DNA of 64,000 bases, from NCBI RefSeq assembly GCF_000526935.1, contig NZ_JAHA01000008.1, positions 248,001-312,000 on the forward strand, written 5' to 3'. Shown in pieces: positions 1 through 9,209 of the stretch. Numbering within the stretch: position 1 is the stretch's first letter; each line of letters opens with the position of its first letter. The stretch is from Butyrivibrio sp. FCS014 (GTDB taxonomy: Bacteria > Bacillota > Clostridia > Lachnospirales > Lachnospiraceae). The notes under the pieces were generated by a model. That model ran no database searches. It was not told where the DNA came from and saw nothing but the letters and a program-made list of their open reading frames with translations. Both the position numbers and the translations under genes were made by a program.

Positions 1-558
1 TCCGGGCCATCCCTCAGGATATTTGCCGTGGATGTTACCGATACCTGCTGCAAGCATATCTACGCCAAGATCAGCGATTCTCTTGCACTCATCGGGATCA
101 GCACACTCGCCCATACCAACAACGCCGTCTTCCTCGCCGCCGATGGAACCAACCTCAGCCTCGATAGAAATACCAAGCTGATGAGAAACATTTACAAGCT
201 CTGATGTCTTGGCAACGTTCTCTTCGATGTCGTAGTGTGAGCCGTCGAACATGATTGATGTGAATCCGGCCTTGATGCACTTGTAGCATCCGTCGTATGT
301 ACCGTGATCAAGGTGAAGAGCTACGGGAACTGTGATTCCAAGGCTCTCATCCATAGCCTTAACCATGGCTGCAACTGTGCCGAAGCCTGTCATGTACTTG
401 CCTGCGCCCTCAGAAACACCGAGGATAACAGGAGACTTAAGCTCTTCAGCTGTTAAAAGAATTGACTTTGTCCACTCAAGGTTGTTGATGTTGAACTGGC
501 CAACTGCATAGTGGCCTTCTTTTGCTTTTACAAGCATGTCTTTTGCAGATACTAACAT
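1..558 (-). CDS. fba: Class II fructose-bisphosphate aldolase, N-terminal part (cut by window edge)
   Basis: Glycolytic and gluconeogenic enzyme that cleaves fructose-1,6-bisphosphate to dihydroxyacetone phosphate and glyceraldehyde-3-phosphate, using a divalent metal. The 186 visible residues start MLVSAKDMLVKAKEGHYAVG and contain the class II metal and catalytic region HLDHGTYDGC, then SIMFDGSHYD and EAEVGSIGGEEDGV, all typical of the FbaA/GatY family. The frame is open to the left edge, so the C-terminal third is missing. A GGGGAG ribosome binding site lies 7 bases before the ATG. It follows the amylase gene on the same strand with a 66-base gap and no clear terminator, so cotranscription is possible. 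GatY-type tagatose-bisphosphate aldolase is the alternative; glycolytic Fba is more likely. Confidence 0.93.
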   Translation of the reverse strand, partial: MLVSAKDMLVKAKEGHYAVGQFNINNLEWTKSILLTAEELKSPVILGVSEGAGKYMTGFGTVAAMVKAMDESLGITVPVALHLDHGTYDGCYKCIKAGFTSIMFDGSHYDIEENVAKTSELVNVSHQLGISIEAEVGSIGGEEDGVVGMGECADPDECKRIADLGVDMLAAGIGNIHGKYPEGWPG

Positions 559-624
559 TTGATTTCTCCCCTTTACATATGTGGTATTTGATGACTACAC
601 AACATTATATACTTCTAAATATCA

Positions 625-2718
625 TCAGTCAAAGTTGAATTCGTTGTCTGACCAGAATTCTTCATCTGTTACAGGGCCGAAACTGTCATACCGAAGGACA
701 GTTCCCGAGAACCTTGACATGGTCAGGGATAAAACTCCGTTTTTGACTGACTTTGAAGCGGCATCAGTACTGAATCCCGTTGAATCGGTAACTATAAGAC
801 GGCTAAGCTTTGCTTCCTTGGGAATACCCATCTGCCATACCTGAATATCTCTTGTAACCTCATAGGAGTTGAGATTGATGGCAATAATGGATGCCGCCGT
901 TCTGTTAAACCTTCCGAAGACAAGGATATTGTTCTCGGCATAGAGCTCTGTCACAGAACCTGTGAGGAATTCCGGGAATTCCTTATGCAGTCTTATCATT
1001 TCCTTGTGGAAACGGAGCATTTCCATGTCCTCTTTGCCCCAGGGGTAGGTCCTTCTGTTGTCGGGATCGGTGAAACCGCATACCCCCACTTCATCACCGT
1101 AGTAGATGGTGGGTGCTCCGGGCCAGGTAAACTGCATCATTACAGCCTGGCGCATAATATATTTCCTGTTACCTGTGTCTGCAGAGGACGGCATCAGAGT
1201 ATCGCTTCGTCCCACCTTCTGACTGGTACGGGTCAGGAACCTGGAATGATCGTGATTTGAGAGTTCATTCATGGCAGTGTAGTAGGAGGAAACGGTAAAG
1301 TTCTCTCCTCCTGCATAGCGCATGGTCTCCAGGAATTCTCTGGCATTTCCAACCCTTATGGGCCTGAACTCATCGCTGTGCTTGTCCATTCCGGTGAGGA
1401 ACCAGGTTATGGGCTCCATAAAGGCGTCATAGTTCATGACGGTATCCCACTCCTGTCCCATGAGCCACTCTTTTGATGATCCGTAGTGCTCCGCCAGGAT
1501 AATGGCATTGGGGTTGGCGCTCTTTACTTCCTGCCTGAATCTCTTCCAGAAATGATGGTTGTATTCCCGCGAATGACCAAGGTCCGCAGCCACATCAAGT
1601 CTCCAGCCGTCGGCATTGTAGGGCGGTGAAACCCACTTTTTACCGACACCGAGAATGTACTCCTCCAGCTCTTTTGACCCTTCATAGTTGAGCTTGGGCA
1701 GTGTATCATAGCCCCACCAGCCGTCGTAGGAAGGATTATAGGGCCATCCCTCACGATTGAAGGAGAAGTAGTTTCTGTAGGGGCTGTCTCCTGTTACATA
1801 AGCACCCTTTTCATAGCCCTTGGCCTCTTCGTAGATCCGCTCTCTGTCCAGCCATTTGTTAAAGGAGCCGCAGTGATTGAATACACCGTCCAGGATCACC
1901 TTTATATCCCGCTTATGAGCTTCCTCAACCAGTTTTGCAAAAAGCATATCGCTGGCTTCAAGGTTCTTCCTGCTGGTGACGCGGGTTATATATTTGGTGG
2001 CCTTCCTGTTGTCGTGCTCAAACTGGGGAAGGACATCGCCGCCATCCTCGACAATCTTTCCGAAGTGAGGATCGATATGGTCGTAGTCCTGAATATCGTA
2101 TTTATGTGATGATGGAGAAACAAAGATGGGGTTCAGATAAATGGCATCTATCCCCAGATCCTTGAGATAATCCAGTTTATTAATGACGCCCTGAAGGTCC
2201 CCGCCGTAAAACTCAGCGTAGTCCTGCTTGGGATCGGGATACTGCTCCCAGCGATCCACCTTCTTGCAGAAAGTTCCGCTGTAGAAGTACTCTCCGCTTA
2301 ATACGTCATTGGACTCATCACCGTTACAGAACCTGTCAACAAAGATCTGGTACATTACAGCTCCCTGAGCCCAGGAAGGTGATGAAAATCCGGGGATAAC
2401 ACAGAATTTCATGCTGTCCATGATCTCCTGCACCGGTCCCCTTCTGTCATATCTGCAAAAACTTCCGTCCTTGCCGGTTATCTCAAAGTAGTAGCAGAAA
2501 GGATCTCTGCCAACATTGACTGAGACGTCATAATAATCAAAGCCACCGTCTGACTCCGACAGCTTCATCTTTTTGCGATCATTGCCCCATACCAATTCCA
2601 GCCCGGCCACTTCATCAGCAGCACATCTGAACCTGAAATCCGTGATTCTGTCAATATCAGGCTCCGCCGGTCTTATGTAATCAAGGGTCATATCATGATA
2701 GAACGCAGCTTGATTCAT
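625..2718 (-). CDS. GH13 alpha-amylase / neopullulanase-like glycoside hydrolase
   Basis: Predicted intracellular alpha-glucan hydrolase (697 aa). Residues 1-100 look like the CBM34-type beta-sandwich found before GH13 neopullulanases and cyclomaltodextrinases; the (beta/alpha)8 barrel follows. Visible GH13 motifs are GVFNHCG (about residue 278), the nucleophile in DGWRLDVA (D375), the acid/base in IILAEHYG (E410) and the transition-state Asp in ELSNHDHSR (D490). No signal peptide is seen, so it probably acts on imported maltodextrins or cyclodextrins. An AAGGA ribosome binding site precedes the ATG. The segment 370-440 carries the barrel beta-strands 4 and 5 intact. Exact substrate (pullulan, cyclodextrin or maltodextrin) cannot be read from sequence alone. 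Confidence 0.93.
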   Translation of the reverse strand: MNQAAFYHDMTLDYIRPAEPDIDRITDFRFRCAADEVAGLELVWGNDRKKMKLSESDGGFDYYDVSVNVGRDPFCYYFEITGKDGSFCRYDRRGPVQEIMDSMKFCVIPGFSSPSWAQGAVMYQIFVDRFCNGDESNDVLSGEYFYSGTFCKKVDRWEQYPDPKQDYAEFYGGDLQGVINKLDYLKDLGIDAIYLNPIFVSPSSHKYDIQDYDHIDPHFGKIVEDGGDVLPQFEHDNRKATKYITRVTSRKNLEASDMLFAKLVEEAHKRDIKVILDGVFNHCGSFNKWLDRERIYEEAKGYEKGAYVTGDSPYRNYFSFNREGWPYNPSYDGWWGYDTLPKLNYEGSKELEEYILGVGKKWVSPPYNADGWRLDVAADLGHSREYNHHFWKRFRQEVKSANPNAIILAEHYGSSKEWLMGQEWDTVMNYDAFMEPITWFLTGMDKHSDEFRPIRVGNAREFLETMRYAGGENFTVSSYYTAMNELSNHDHSRFLTRTSQKVGRSDTLMPSSADTGNRKYIMRQAVMMQFTWPGAPTIYYGDEVGVCGFTDPDNRRTYPWGKEDMEMLRFHKEMIRLHKEFPEFLTGSVTELYAENNILVFGRFNRTAASIIAINLNSYEVTRDIQVWQMGIPKEAKLSRLIVTDSTGFSTDAASKSVKNGVLSLTMSRFSGTVLRYDSFGPVTDEEFWSDNEFNFD

Positions 2719-2752
2719 TTCCCGTTTCCTTCTAAATATCTTATTAATGCAT

Positions 2753-2778
2753 AAAAGACAGCCTCGCAGCTGTCTTTT
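2753..2778 (-). terminator. Intrinsic terminator downstream of ftsH
   Basis: A perfect 10-base-pair stem (AAAAGACAGC / GCTGTCTTTT) with a 6-base loop lies between ftsH and the amylase gene. It ends in TTTT on the minus strand, which suits the end of the ftsH transcript. The stem is also usable on the other strand. Confidence 0.7.
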
Positions 2779-2845
2779 AAGAGAAGGTATTTCTTTCTTA
2801 TGGGGTATAGCAAAAAACTATATAATGTATTGGGGGGTTACGCCT

Positions 2846-2851
2846 ATTATA
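2846..2851 (-). promoter_or_regulatory. Candidate -10 box for the amylase gene
   Basis: A consensus TATAAT lies on the minus strand about 130 bases upstream of the amylase start, in the AT-rich ftsH-amylase gap. No good -35 hexamer is found at 16-18 bases, so the assignment is tentative. The ftsH terminator lies between this box and the amylase start, so a transcript from here would have to pass it; the real promoter may be nearer the gene. Confidence 0.3.
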
Positions 2852-2935
2852 CTAGCACCCCGTTTTACCCGCGTAAAGACTCACACTTCACAAATTTATC
2901 AAAAACAGCTATCCGAATTTGTGCAATTTGCACAA

Positions 2936-4795
2936 TCAAATATCCACAGCAACATCCGTGGTAATCTCGTGTCCTTCAAAGAGTGCCTCAAATTCCTCCC
3001 TGCCGATTTTCTCCTTCTCGATCAAAAGAGCTGAGCAGCTGTGAAGGATATCCTCATATTGGAGGATGATCTCCTTGGCCTTCGTGTAGCATTTCTCAAT
3101 AATGGTTCTGACTTCCTTGTCAATCTCTCCCGCCATAAGCTCTGAGTGCTTCTTGGAATGAGATATATCATATCCGATAAATACATCTTCCTCGTTGTCA
3201 TCGTAGTTTACAACACCGATGCTGTCGGACATTCCGTACTTGGTTACCATGCTCCTGGCTTCCTGAGTGGCCTTTCTGATATCGCTGGAGGCACCGGTGG
3301 TGATGTCACCGAATACGATCTCCTCTGCGATCCTGCCGCCGAGAGATACCATGATGTCCTGAAGCATCTTGCTCTTTGTAAGGAACATGTCATCATTCTC
3401 GGGAAGAGGCATGGTGTAGCCTGCCGCTCCAAGGCCTGTAGGAATTATGGAAATGGTGTGCACAGGGCCCACCTCCGGAAGAACATGGAAAAGAATGGCA
3501 TGGCCTGTCTCGTGGTAAGCCGTGATCTTTTTCTCCTTGTCGGAGATGATGCGGCTGTGTTTCTCGGTTCCGATACCCACCTGAACAAAGGCCTTGTTGA
3601 TGTCATCCTGCTTGATAAAAGCTCTGTCTTCCATGGCCGCATTGATGGCCGATTCATTCAAAAGGTTCTCAAGATCTGCGCCGGTAAAGCCTGCGGTTGT
3701 CTGAGCAACCTGCTTCATGTCCACATCCTCCGCAAGGGGCTTATTCCTTGCATGTACCTTGAGGATGTCCTCTCTTCCTCCGATGTCGGGTCTTGAAACC
3801 GTGATCTTTCTGTCAAAACGTCCGGGTCTTAAGATGGCGGGATCAAGGATATCCACTCTGTTGGTGGCCGCCATAACGATAATGCCCTCATTTACTCCGA
3901 ATCCGTCCATCTCAACCAGCATCTGGTTAAGGGTCTGCTCTCTCTCGTCGTGTCCGCCGCCCATACCGGTTCCACGCCTTCTGGCAACGGCATCTATCTC
4001 ATCAATGAATACGATGCAGGGCGAATTCTTCTTGGCCTCGGCAAAGAGGTCTCTTACTCTTGATGCTCCCACACCTACAAACATTTCCACGAAGTCCGAA
4101 CCTGAGATGGTAAAGAAAGGAACACCCGCCTCGCCGGCAACAGCCCTTGCAAGCAGTGTCTTACCTGTTCCCGGGGCTCCCTCAAGAAGAACGCCCTTGG
4201 GAATCCTTGCTCCGACCTTCGTGAATTTCTCGGGATCCTTCAAAAACTCGATGATCTCGGAAAGCTGCTCCTTCTCTTCCTTAAGGCCTGCCACATCATT
4301 CAGGGTGACTTTGTTGTCCTCCTTGGTGGACATCTTCGCTCTGCTCTTACCGAAGTTCATCATCTTGCTGTTGCCTGCATTATTGTTCTGCGCATTGGAG
4401 AACAGCGTCATCAGGAATACCATGACAATAATGATGGCAACAATCGGCACAATGCCGTTTATAAGAACGTTATCCGCAGGAACATCCTTGACCTCAGCCA
4501 TCACATGGTTCTCATTGAGATAGCTCTCGATAGCGGCAACATCTGTGGAATTGAAGGTCACATCGTCGCTTCCGTCATTGAAGCTGACCTTAACGGCGCC
4601 GGTGGGCGTCTCGGCATTGGGCATGATCACCACATACCTTACTCTTCCCGCTGCCACATCCATCTCAAGAGATGTCCTGGTATAAGTTACATTATTTGTA
4701 GAGATCAGTCCTCTGCCGTATTCAAGAAGAACAACCGCAAACAGAAGGATGATCACAAAAACAAAGATTGAATTAAAATTCTTTGAACGATTCAA
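2936..4795 (-). CDS. ftsH: ATP-dependent zinc metalloprotease FtsH
   Basis: Membrane-anchored AAA+ protease that degrades misassembled membrane proteins and selected regulators. The 619-residue protein has TM1 at about 9-26, an extracytoplasmic loop, TM2 at about 112-132, the AAA+ module with Walker A GAPGTGKT (206-213), Walker B IVFIDEID (261-268) and the second region of homology [11 protein letters not shown], then the zinc site HETGH (428-432). It begins with a TTG codon; no ATG gives a complete TM1. The strand order tilS-hpt-ftsH is a classic Firmicutes cluster. Length is normal for the family. Confidence 0.97.
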   Translation of the reverse strand: MNRSKNFNSIFVFVIILLFAVVLLEYGRGLISTNNVTYTRTSLEMDVAAGRVRYVVIMPNAETPTGAVKVSFNDGSDDVTFNSTDVAAIESYLNENHVMAEVKDVPADNVLINGIVPIVAIIIVMVFLMTLFSNAQNNNAGNSKMMNFGKSRAKMSTKEDNKVTLNDVAGLKEEKEQLSEIIEFLKDPEKFTKVGARIPKGVLLEGAPGTGKTLLARAVAGEAGVPFFTISGSDFVEMFVGVGASRVRDLFAEAKKNSPCIVFIDEIDAVARRRGTGMGGGHDEREQTLNQMLVEMDGFGVNEGIIVMAATNRVDILDPAILRPGRFDRKITVSRPDIGGREDILKVHARNKPLAEDVDMKQVAQTTAGFTGADLENLLNESAINAAMEDRAFIKQDDINKAFVQVGIGTEKHSRIISDKEKKITAYHETGHAILFHVLPEVGPVHTISIIPTGLGAAGYTMPLPENDDMFLTKSKMLQDIMVSLGGRIAEEIVFGDITTGASSDIRKATQEARSMVTKYGMSDSIGVVNYDDNEEDVFIGYDISHSKKHSELMAGEIDKEVRTIIEKCYTKAKEIILQYEDILHSCSALLIEKEKIGREEFEALFEGHEITTDVAVDI

Positions 4796-4842
4796 CTTGT
4801 GTACCGTACCCCTTCAACAATACTTAATATATCCGCCCCGGA

Positions 4843-5367
4843 TCAGCTGAACTCAACCACTCCGATATAAGGCAGATTGCGGTATCTCTGATCGTAGTCA
4901 AGGCCATAGCCCACAACAAACTCGTCAGGGATCTCAAATCCTGTATAGTCAACCTTTACATCCGTAACTCTGCGCTCAGGTTTGTCCAAAAGTGTGCAGA
5001 GCTTGATGCTTGCGGGACCTCTGTCTCCCAGCATCTTGATAAGATAGGAAAGTGTCCTTCCGGAATCAACTATATCCTCAACGATAAGGACGTGTCTGTC
5101 CTTTAATGGCTCATCCAGATCCTTCACGATCTTAACCACGCCACTGGATTTTGTTGAACTGCCGTAGCTTGATGCAGACATGAAGTCCATGGTAACAGGC
5201 ACCGTGATGCGCTTTGCAAGCTCACACATAAAGAAAACGCCGCCCTTTAACACGCACACAAGGTGAACGGTCTCTCCGGCATAATCTCTGCTGATCGCTG
5301 CTCCCAGCTCCTCGATCCTCTTATTGACTTCCTCTTCAGATAATAATTTGCGAACTGATTCAGCCAT
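4843..5367 (-). CDS. hpt: Hypoxanthine phosphoribosyltransferase
   Basis: Purine salvage enzyme converting hypoxanthine or guanine plus PRPP to IMP or GMP. The 174-residue protein has the type I phosphoribosyltransferase PRPP loop VLIVEDIVDSGRTL, the upstream VHLVCVLKGGVFF motif and the C-terminal FVVGYGLDY element. The start is set at the ATG at 5367 (MAESVRK) because a GGAGG lies 8 bases before it; a TTG 18 bases further upstream would put the ribosome binding site inside the gene. It overlaps the tilS stop by 8 bases, suggesting translational coupling in the tilS-hpt-ftsH operon. Confidence 0.96.
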   Translation of the reverse strand: MAESVRKLLSEEEVNKRIEELGAAISRDYAGETVHLVCVLKGGVFFMCELAKRITVPVTMDFMSASSYGSSTKSSGVVKIVKDLDEPLKDRHVLIVEDIVDSGRTLSYLIKMLGDRGPASIKLCTLLDKPERRVTDVKVDYTGFEIPDEFVVGYGLDYDQRYRNLPYIGVVEFS

Positions 5368-6775
5368 TAAAATTTCCTCCGTCAATTATATTTACAGCCA
5401 GTATATTTCTGGTGGTCTTACTGACCTTATAGGCCCCGCTCATCCTGTAACCGGGAATCCAGATCACCTGATCCCCGTCGGCTAAGATATACAGCCTGTC
5501 CCTGTCATAGACAGGGATCCTGGCGTCCGTCATGAACTTGGTCAGAGGCTTATAATGAAGCTCTCCCTCCTGTTCTATTGCTATGACGTCGCCCGGGCGC
5601 CTCGTCCTAAAAACGGCTGACTGTATTCTATCATAATCGAACCATTTAGTATATGCGTCCGTGGGTATGTTTATTTGATTTTTATAAGGAAATACCTGTA
5701 TCCCGGCTTTTCCCAACACCGGAATCTCTATTTCAGTTTCCTCAAATCCCGCCTCTATCGGGATTTCTTCGGGCAGCGTTTCAATATCTTTTCCCCGGGA
5801 AAAAATCTCTATCCTGTCGTACACTCTTCTGGCAATAATTCCGTAGGGAAGATCCGCCGATCCGCAGCCCCCTTCAGTCTCCGCCAGCGAAAGGACCGCG
5901 CTTATATGGGCAAAAGAGATATCTTTTACACTGCCGCTTAAGTTTTCAATGCACTTAAGTACCAGATTCTTTCTGATGATCTTTGGCTGGCCAAGAAACT
6001 CCCTCCTGTCAAACAAGAGCTTTTCCCCGTCGGCCTTGACAATCCTGTCATACACCTCATCCGCGACCTGCCTCACAAAGATATCCGCCTGTCTGAAATC
6101 CTCAGCTGCCCTGGCAAGGTGCTCTGCCGCGGCAGGATTCAGCTCTTTTTCCAAAAGAGGAAGGACCTTATTCCTTATGATGTTCCTGTGATGGATGTTC
6201 TCAAGATTTGTGCTGTCTGTGCAGTAGGACAGGCCTTTCTCCGAAAGATACTCCTCGATCTGTGCCCTGCTGACACAAAGAAGCGGCCTTATGATGTTGT
6301 CCCTGACGGGCCTTATGGCTGCACCGCCGTGAAGGGATGAGCCTCTCACCAGGTTAAACAGAAGAGTTTCCGCCACATCATTCTCGTGATGGGCAACTGC
6401 AATCCTGCCTTCGTCCCTCTCCTCAAGGGCCTTTTCAAAAGCGCTGTATCTTACTTTCCTTCCGGCCTCTTCCTCGGTAAGGTGCTCCGCCGCCGCAATG
6501 GCCGGAACGTCCTCTCTTACCAGCACGAAGTCGATACCCCGCTCTTTGCAGAAATCCCCGGCAAAATCCGCATCATTCATGGAGTCCTTCCTGATGCCGT
6601 GCTCCACATGTACGGCTGTGATGCTAATCTTAAGAAGGGCCCTGAGCTCCCACAAAACGGTCAAAAGAGCTGTGGAGTCGGCTCCGCCCGAGAAGCCCAC
6701 TACGATCATGTCGCCGGGCTTTGTCATCTCGTTTTTCTTTATGAAGTTTAATACTTTATTTTCAAATCCGTTCAT
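5360..6775 (-). CDS. tilS: tRNA(Ile)-lysidine synthase TilS
   Basis: Makes lysidine at the wobble C34 of tRNA-Ile(CAU), changing its reading from AUG to AUA; essential in most bacteria. The PP-loop signature SGGADSTALL is near residue 28, followed by the HVEHGIRKDS region and the C-terminal TilS domains (471 aa in all). The start is placed at 6775 (MNGFENKV) because it gives the usual roughly 25 residues before the PP-loop and because the bases just upstream form a hairpin (6793-6830). The frame is open to 6898, so a longer N-terminus cannot be fully excluded. The only SD-like sequence (AGGG) sits very close to the ATG. Confidence 0.93.
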   Translation of the reverse strand: MNGFENKVLNFIKKNEMTKPGDMIVVGFSGGADSTALLTVLWELRALLKISITAVHVEHGIRKDSMNDADFAGDFCKERGIDFVLVREDVPAIAAAEHLTEEEAGRKVRYSAFEKALEERDEGRIAVAHHENDVAETLLFNLVRGSSLHGGAAIRPVRDNIIRPLLCVSRAQIEEYLSEKGLSYCTDSTNLENIHHRNIIRNKVLPLLEKELNPAAAEHLARAAEDFRQADIFVRQVADEVYDRIVKADGEKLLFDRREFLGQPKIIRKNLVLKCIENLSGSVKDISFAHISAVLSLAETEGGCGSADLPYGIIARRVYDRIEIFSRGKDIETLPEEIPIEAGFEETEIEIPVLGKAGIQVFPYKNQINIPTDAYTKWFDYDRIQSAVFRTRRPGDVIAIEQEGELHYKPLTKFMTDARIPVYDRDRLYILADGDQVIWIPGYRMSGAYKVSKTTRNILAVNIIDGGNFNG

Positions 6776-6792
6776 AGCCCTGTGATATGAAA

Positions 6793-6830
6793 AGCGCAGA
6801 CCCATACAAGAGCGTATGAATGTCTGCGCT
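6793..6830 (-). terminator. Intercistronic hairpin between divIC and tilS
   Basis: A 9-base-pair stem (AGCGCAGAC / GTCTGCGCT) encloses a second short pairing (CATAC / GTATG) and is followed on the minus strand by TTTTC. It is a weak terminator or an mRNA-processing/attenuation hairpin inside the divIC-tilS gap. Confidence 0.5.
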
Positions 6831-6848
6831 GCATTTCTAAGAAAACCA

Positions 6849-7160
6849 TCAGTTACCCGTATTCTTGAAGATGATCTCTCCGGGGTAAACCAGTCCAAGT
6901 TTCTCTTTGGCCGTGTCTTCTATGTATTTACGCGTCTCCGTATACTTCTCAAATTCCGCGATCTCTTCGCTCCGCTGCGTTTCCTCCGCAATCTGAGCCT
7001 CGAGAGCGGCTTCCCTGGCGTGATACTCCTCGGCCTTCTGCATCAGCCCCACACTCTTGATGGATACAACGGTCACAAGAATGAGGACCACGATTGCGGC
7101 CCAGATGATACCTGCCCGGTTTTGAAAGCGACGCCTTTTATACCGTGCTCTGGTTGCCAT
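6849..7160 (-). CDS. divIC: Septum formation initiator DivIC / FtsB-like protein
   Basis: Small bitopic membrane protein (103 aa) of the division complex that works with FtsL and DivIB at the septum. A basic cytoplasmic start (MATRARYKRRRFQNR) is followed by one TM helix at about 18-37 and a glutamate-rich coiled coil with the conserved end KYIEDTAKEKLGLVYPGE, the DivIC signature. The start at 7160 is chosen because GAGGAG lies 6 bases before it; a longer frame to 7226 begins with TTG and overlaps rqcP. The rqcP-divIC neighbourhood matches the yabO-divIC region of Bacillus. Confidence 0.9.
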   Translation of the reverse strand: MATRARYKRRRFQNRAGIIWAAIVVLILVTVVSIKSVGLMQKAEEYHAREAALEAQIAEETQRSEEIAEFEKYTETRKYIEDTAKEKLGLVYPGEIIFKNTGN

Positions 7161-7222
7161 AATTCTCCTCTCGGACATACTCCTAATCCTGTATTCATTG
7201 TAATACAGGCGTTTTGAGGCTG

Positions 7223-7462
7223 TCAAATGTAGCGGTATAACTCTCCAACATCCTCTTTGTGGACAGTCTCCTGAACATCCAGAACTTCTACCTTTACATC
7301 CTTGTTGCCGAAGGCGATGGTGATCTTATCCCCAACCTTGACCTCTGCGGAAGCCTTGGCAGGTCTGTCATTTATCATCACCCTTCCTGCGTCGCAGGCC
7401 TCGTTTGCAACGGTCCTGCGCTTTATAAGTCTTGTTACCTTTAAATACTTATCGAGTCTCAT
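7223..7462 (-). CDS. rqcP: S4-domain RNA-binding protein RqcP
   Basis: A 79-residue stand-alone S4 domain (MRLDKYLKVTRLIKRRTVAN...) of the YabO/RqcP family. In Bacillus, RqcP stabilises P-site tRNA on the obstructed 50S subunit while RqcH adds alanine tails during ribosome-associated quality control. The conserved loop DAGRVMINDRPAKAS and the following beta-strands KVGDKITIAFG cover the whole fold. It lies directly upstream of divIC, as in Bacillus, and 3 bases after the PEGA gene stop, so it should be cotranscribed. HslR-type heat-shock protein is the related alternative; the neighbourhood favours RqcP. Confidence 0.88.
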   Translation of the reverse strand: MRLDKYLKVTRLIKRRTVANEACDAGRVMINDRPAKASAEVKVGDKITIAFGNKDVKVEVLDVQETVHKEDVGELYRYI

Positions 7463-7465
7463 TAT

Positions 7466-9202
7466 TTAATTCCCCGACGCCGTTGATGCTGCGTCGTCTT
7501 CCTCCTTACTGCTGCTCTCTCCCGGTTCGTCATCCTCAGAGGGTTCATCCCCTGATGGCTCCTCGGGAGGAGTTGTTACTTCGCTGATGGCAGATGATGA
7601 ATCTCCTCCGTCGGAAGAGTCCTCCGACGAAGCATCGCTGCCTCCATCGGATGAAGAGCCTTCGCTGGATGCCTCAGAAGAGGAATCCTCGCTTGAGGCC
7701 TCAGTGGATGCATCACTTGGAGAGGAACTGTCCTTGCTGCCATCTGATGATTCATCGTCTTTTTGTATCTTCTTAAGCTCAGGGAAGCTGTAGTTAAGGT
7801 CAGTCGCCTCAGTATCTACGCTTATCCTGTAGCTCTTGGTCTCATATCCCTCTCTTTTCAGGATGACCTCATGGGTTCCCGAAACCTTCTGAAAACTGCA
7901 GGGAATCAGGCCTATATATTTACCGTCCATGTACAGCTCCGCATTGTAGGGCGCATCCGCATAGATCTTGTGTCCTTCAATGACTTTGTGCTGTTCGGGT
8001 TTTTCCTTGTCCTGGCTGTTGGCGCTGATGGTTGAGGCAGTGGATGATGCTTCGGCAGAGCTTTTTTTGCCCTGATCTATTGTTCCGGTGCTGGTACCTA
8101 CACTCTTTTTATTGGAAGCCTCATCTGAGACATCTCCTACCGAAACCCCTGCTCCCGATGAAGATGAACTTGAAGCATCGGCGCTTTCGTCCTTCTCCAG
8201 TTCTATCTTTACAACAGACTTTGGTGTTCCAACCTTAAGATATCTGTCCTGGGTCACATAGCCGTCAGCCATGAGCTTTAAGGAGTGATATCCGTATCTG
8301 ATGGACTGGGGAACGTCAGTAAGAACCTTCTGTCCGTCCACGAAAACCTCTGCATCGGAAGGTGTTATCTCAAAAGTAACCAGGCCTTCCTTGGGCTTTG
8401 TAATGGTGACATTACTGGTATCCACCACAGTCTCCTTGTTTCTGGAGATGCTGACGGGCTGCTGATAGTTGGCCCCGTTTCCAAGGATCTGCATGGTATA
8501 GTCTCCCTCCGGTGCGCTGAGCAGCATGTTGGGAGATATCTTGTAGATAACTTCATTATCAAGTTCAAACCATGCACCCACAAGGCTGTGGTCCTCTACC
8601 GTATCCGAGGAAAGGCTCACATAGCCGTGGCCTCCCGTTACAATGACGCTGTAGATATCTTTGCCGATGCCCCTTACCGTTACTCTGTCGGTAGAAAGAA
8701 CATCCTCTGCCAGGGCGGGCTCTCCGTCCGCCATGACCAGCGTTCTGGCATCAAGTTTGTAGGACTCTCCGTGGATCTTGGAGGCTCCGTCGCTTCGGAT
8801 AAAATCATGGTCTCTGGTGTCCTCGATAACCCAGGCTTCATCCGAGATATCAAGGGTGGTGATATGTTTGGTGCTCTTTAGGAAGGTTACATCCACAATC
8901 TGCCCGATCTCCAAAAGGGCCGGGGAAAGCACCACTCCTCTCTTGTCATACATCATGCTGGTGTTGTCATAGTTTAAGGTGTAGGTCTTTCCAGTGGCGT
9001 GATTCCTGAAGCGTATGAGCTTTGCCTCCAGGTCTATATCCCTGATGGCTGCTGTATCCGCGGAGTCGTATTTACCCACAAGGGATATGTTGACCTTCCC
9101 GCTGTCAGTGGCCATAGCCTGCTGCCCCGGAATTACAGCCAAAAGAAGCATCACCAGTATGACCGCCCATGCAGTTGTCTTTTTCAGGTTACTAATCTTC
9201 AT
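7466..9202 (-). CDS. Secreted PEGA-domain protein with Ser/Asp/Glu-rich tail
   Basis: A 578-residue exported protein. A signal peptide (basic MKISNLKK, hydrophobic core, then QQAMA) is followed by a beta-rich region to about 270. A PEGA-type repeat (ITPSDAEVFVDGQKVLTDVP) follows, then a low-complexity linker, a second PEGA-like repeat (ADAPYNAELYMDGKYIGLIP), and about 90 residues built almost only of Ser, Asp, Glu, Gly and Ala. PEGA modules are thought to bind cell-surface polymers; the tail resembles a wall-spanning spacer, but no LPXTG motif is present. The start at 9202 is set by GAGGGG 4-5 bases upstream and by the signal peptide; the ATG at 9220 overlaps the cca stop. Its job in this housekeeping operon is unknown. 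Confidence 0.8.
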   Translation of the reverse strand: MKISNLKKTTAWAVILVMLLLAVIPGQQAMATDSGKVNISLVGKYDSADTAAIRDIDLEAKLIRFRNHATGKTYTLNYDNTSMMYDKRGVVLSPALLEIGQIVDVTFLKSTKHITTLDISDEAWVIEDTRDHDFIRSDGASKIHGESYKLDARTLVMADGEPALAEDVLSTDRVTVRGIGKDIYSVIVTGGHGYVSLSSDTVEDHSLVGAWFELDNEVIYKISPNMLLSAPEGDYTMQILGNGANYQQPVSISRNKETVVDTSNVTITKPKEGLVTFEITPSDAEVFVDGQKVLTDVPQSIRYGYHSLKLMADGYVTQDRYLKVGTPKSVVKIELEKDESADASSSSSSGAGVSVGDVSDEASNKKSVGTSTGTIDQGKKSSAEASSTASTISANSQDKEKPEQHKVIEGHKIYADAPYNAELYMDGKYIGLIPCSFQKVSGTHEVILKREGYETKSYRISVDTEATDLNYSFPELKKIQKDDESSDGSKDSSSPSDASTEASSEDSSSEASSEGSSSDGGSDASSEDSSDGGDSSSAISEVTTPPEEPSGDEPSEDDEPGESSSKEEDDAASTASGN

Positions 9203-9209
9203 TTTCCCC

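Noticed and set aside
3717..4523. 268-residue open frame on the plus strand
   Set aside because: It is antisense to the conserved FtsH core, and its codon pattern follows from the real gene.
6776..6898. Longer TilS N-terminus
   Set aside because: It would overlap divIC and include a hairpin; the family normally has about 25 residues before the PP-loop.
8285..8881. 198-residue open frame on the plus strand
   Set aside because: Antisense to the PEGA gene with no start context or recognisable domain.
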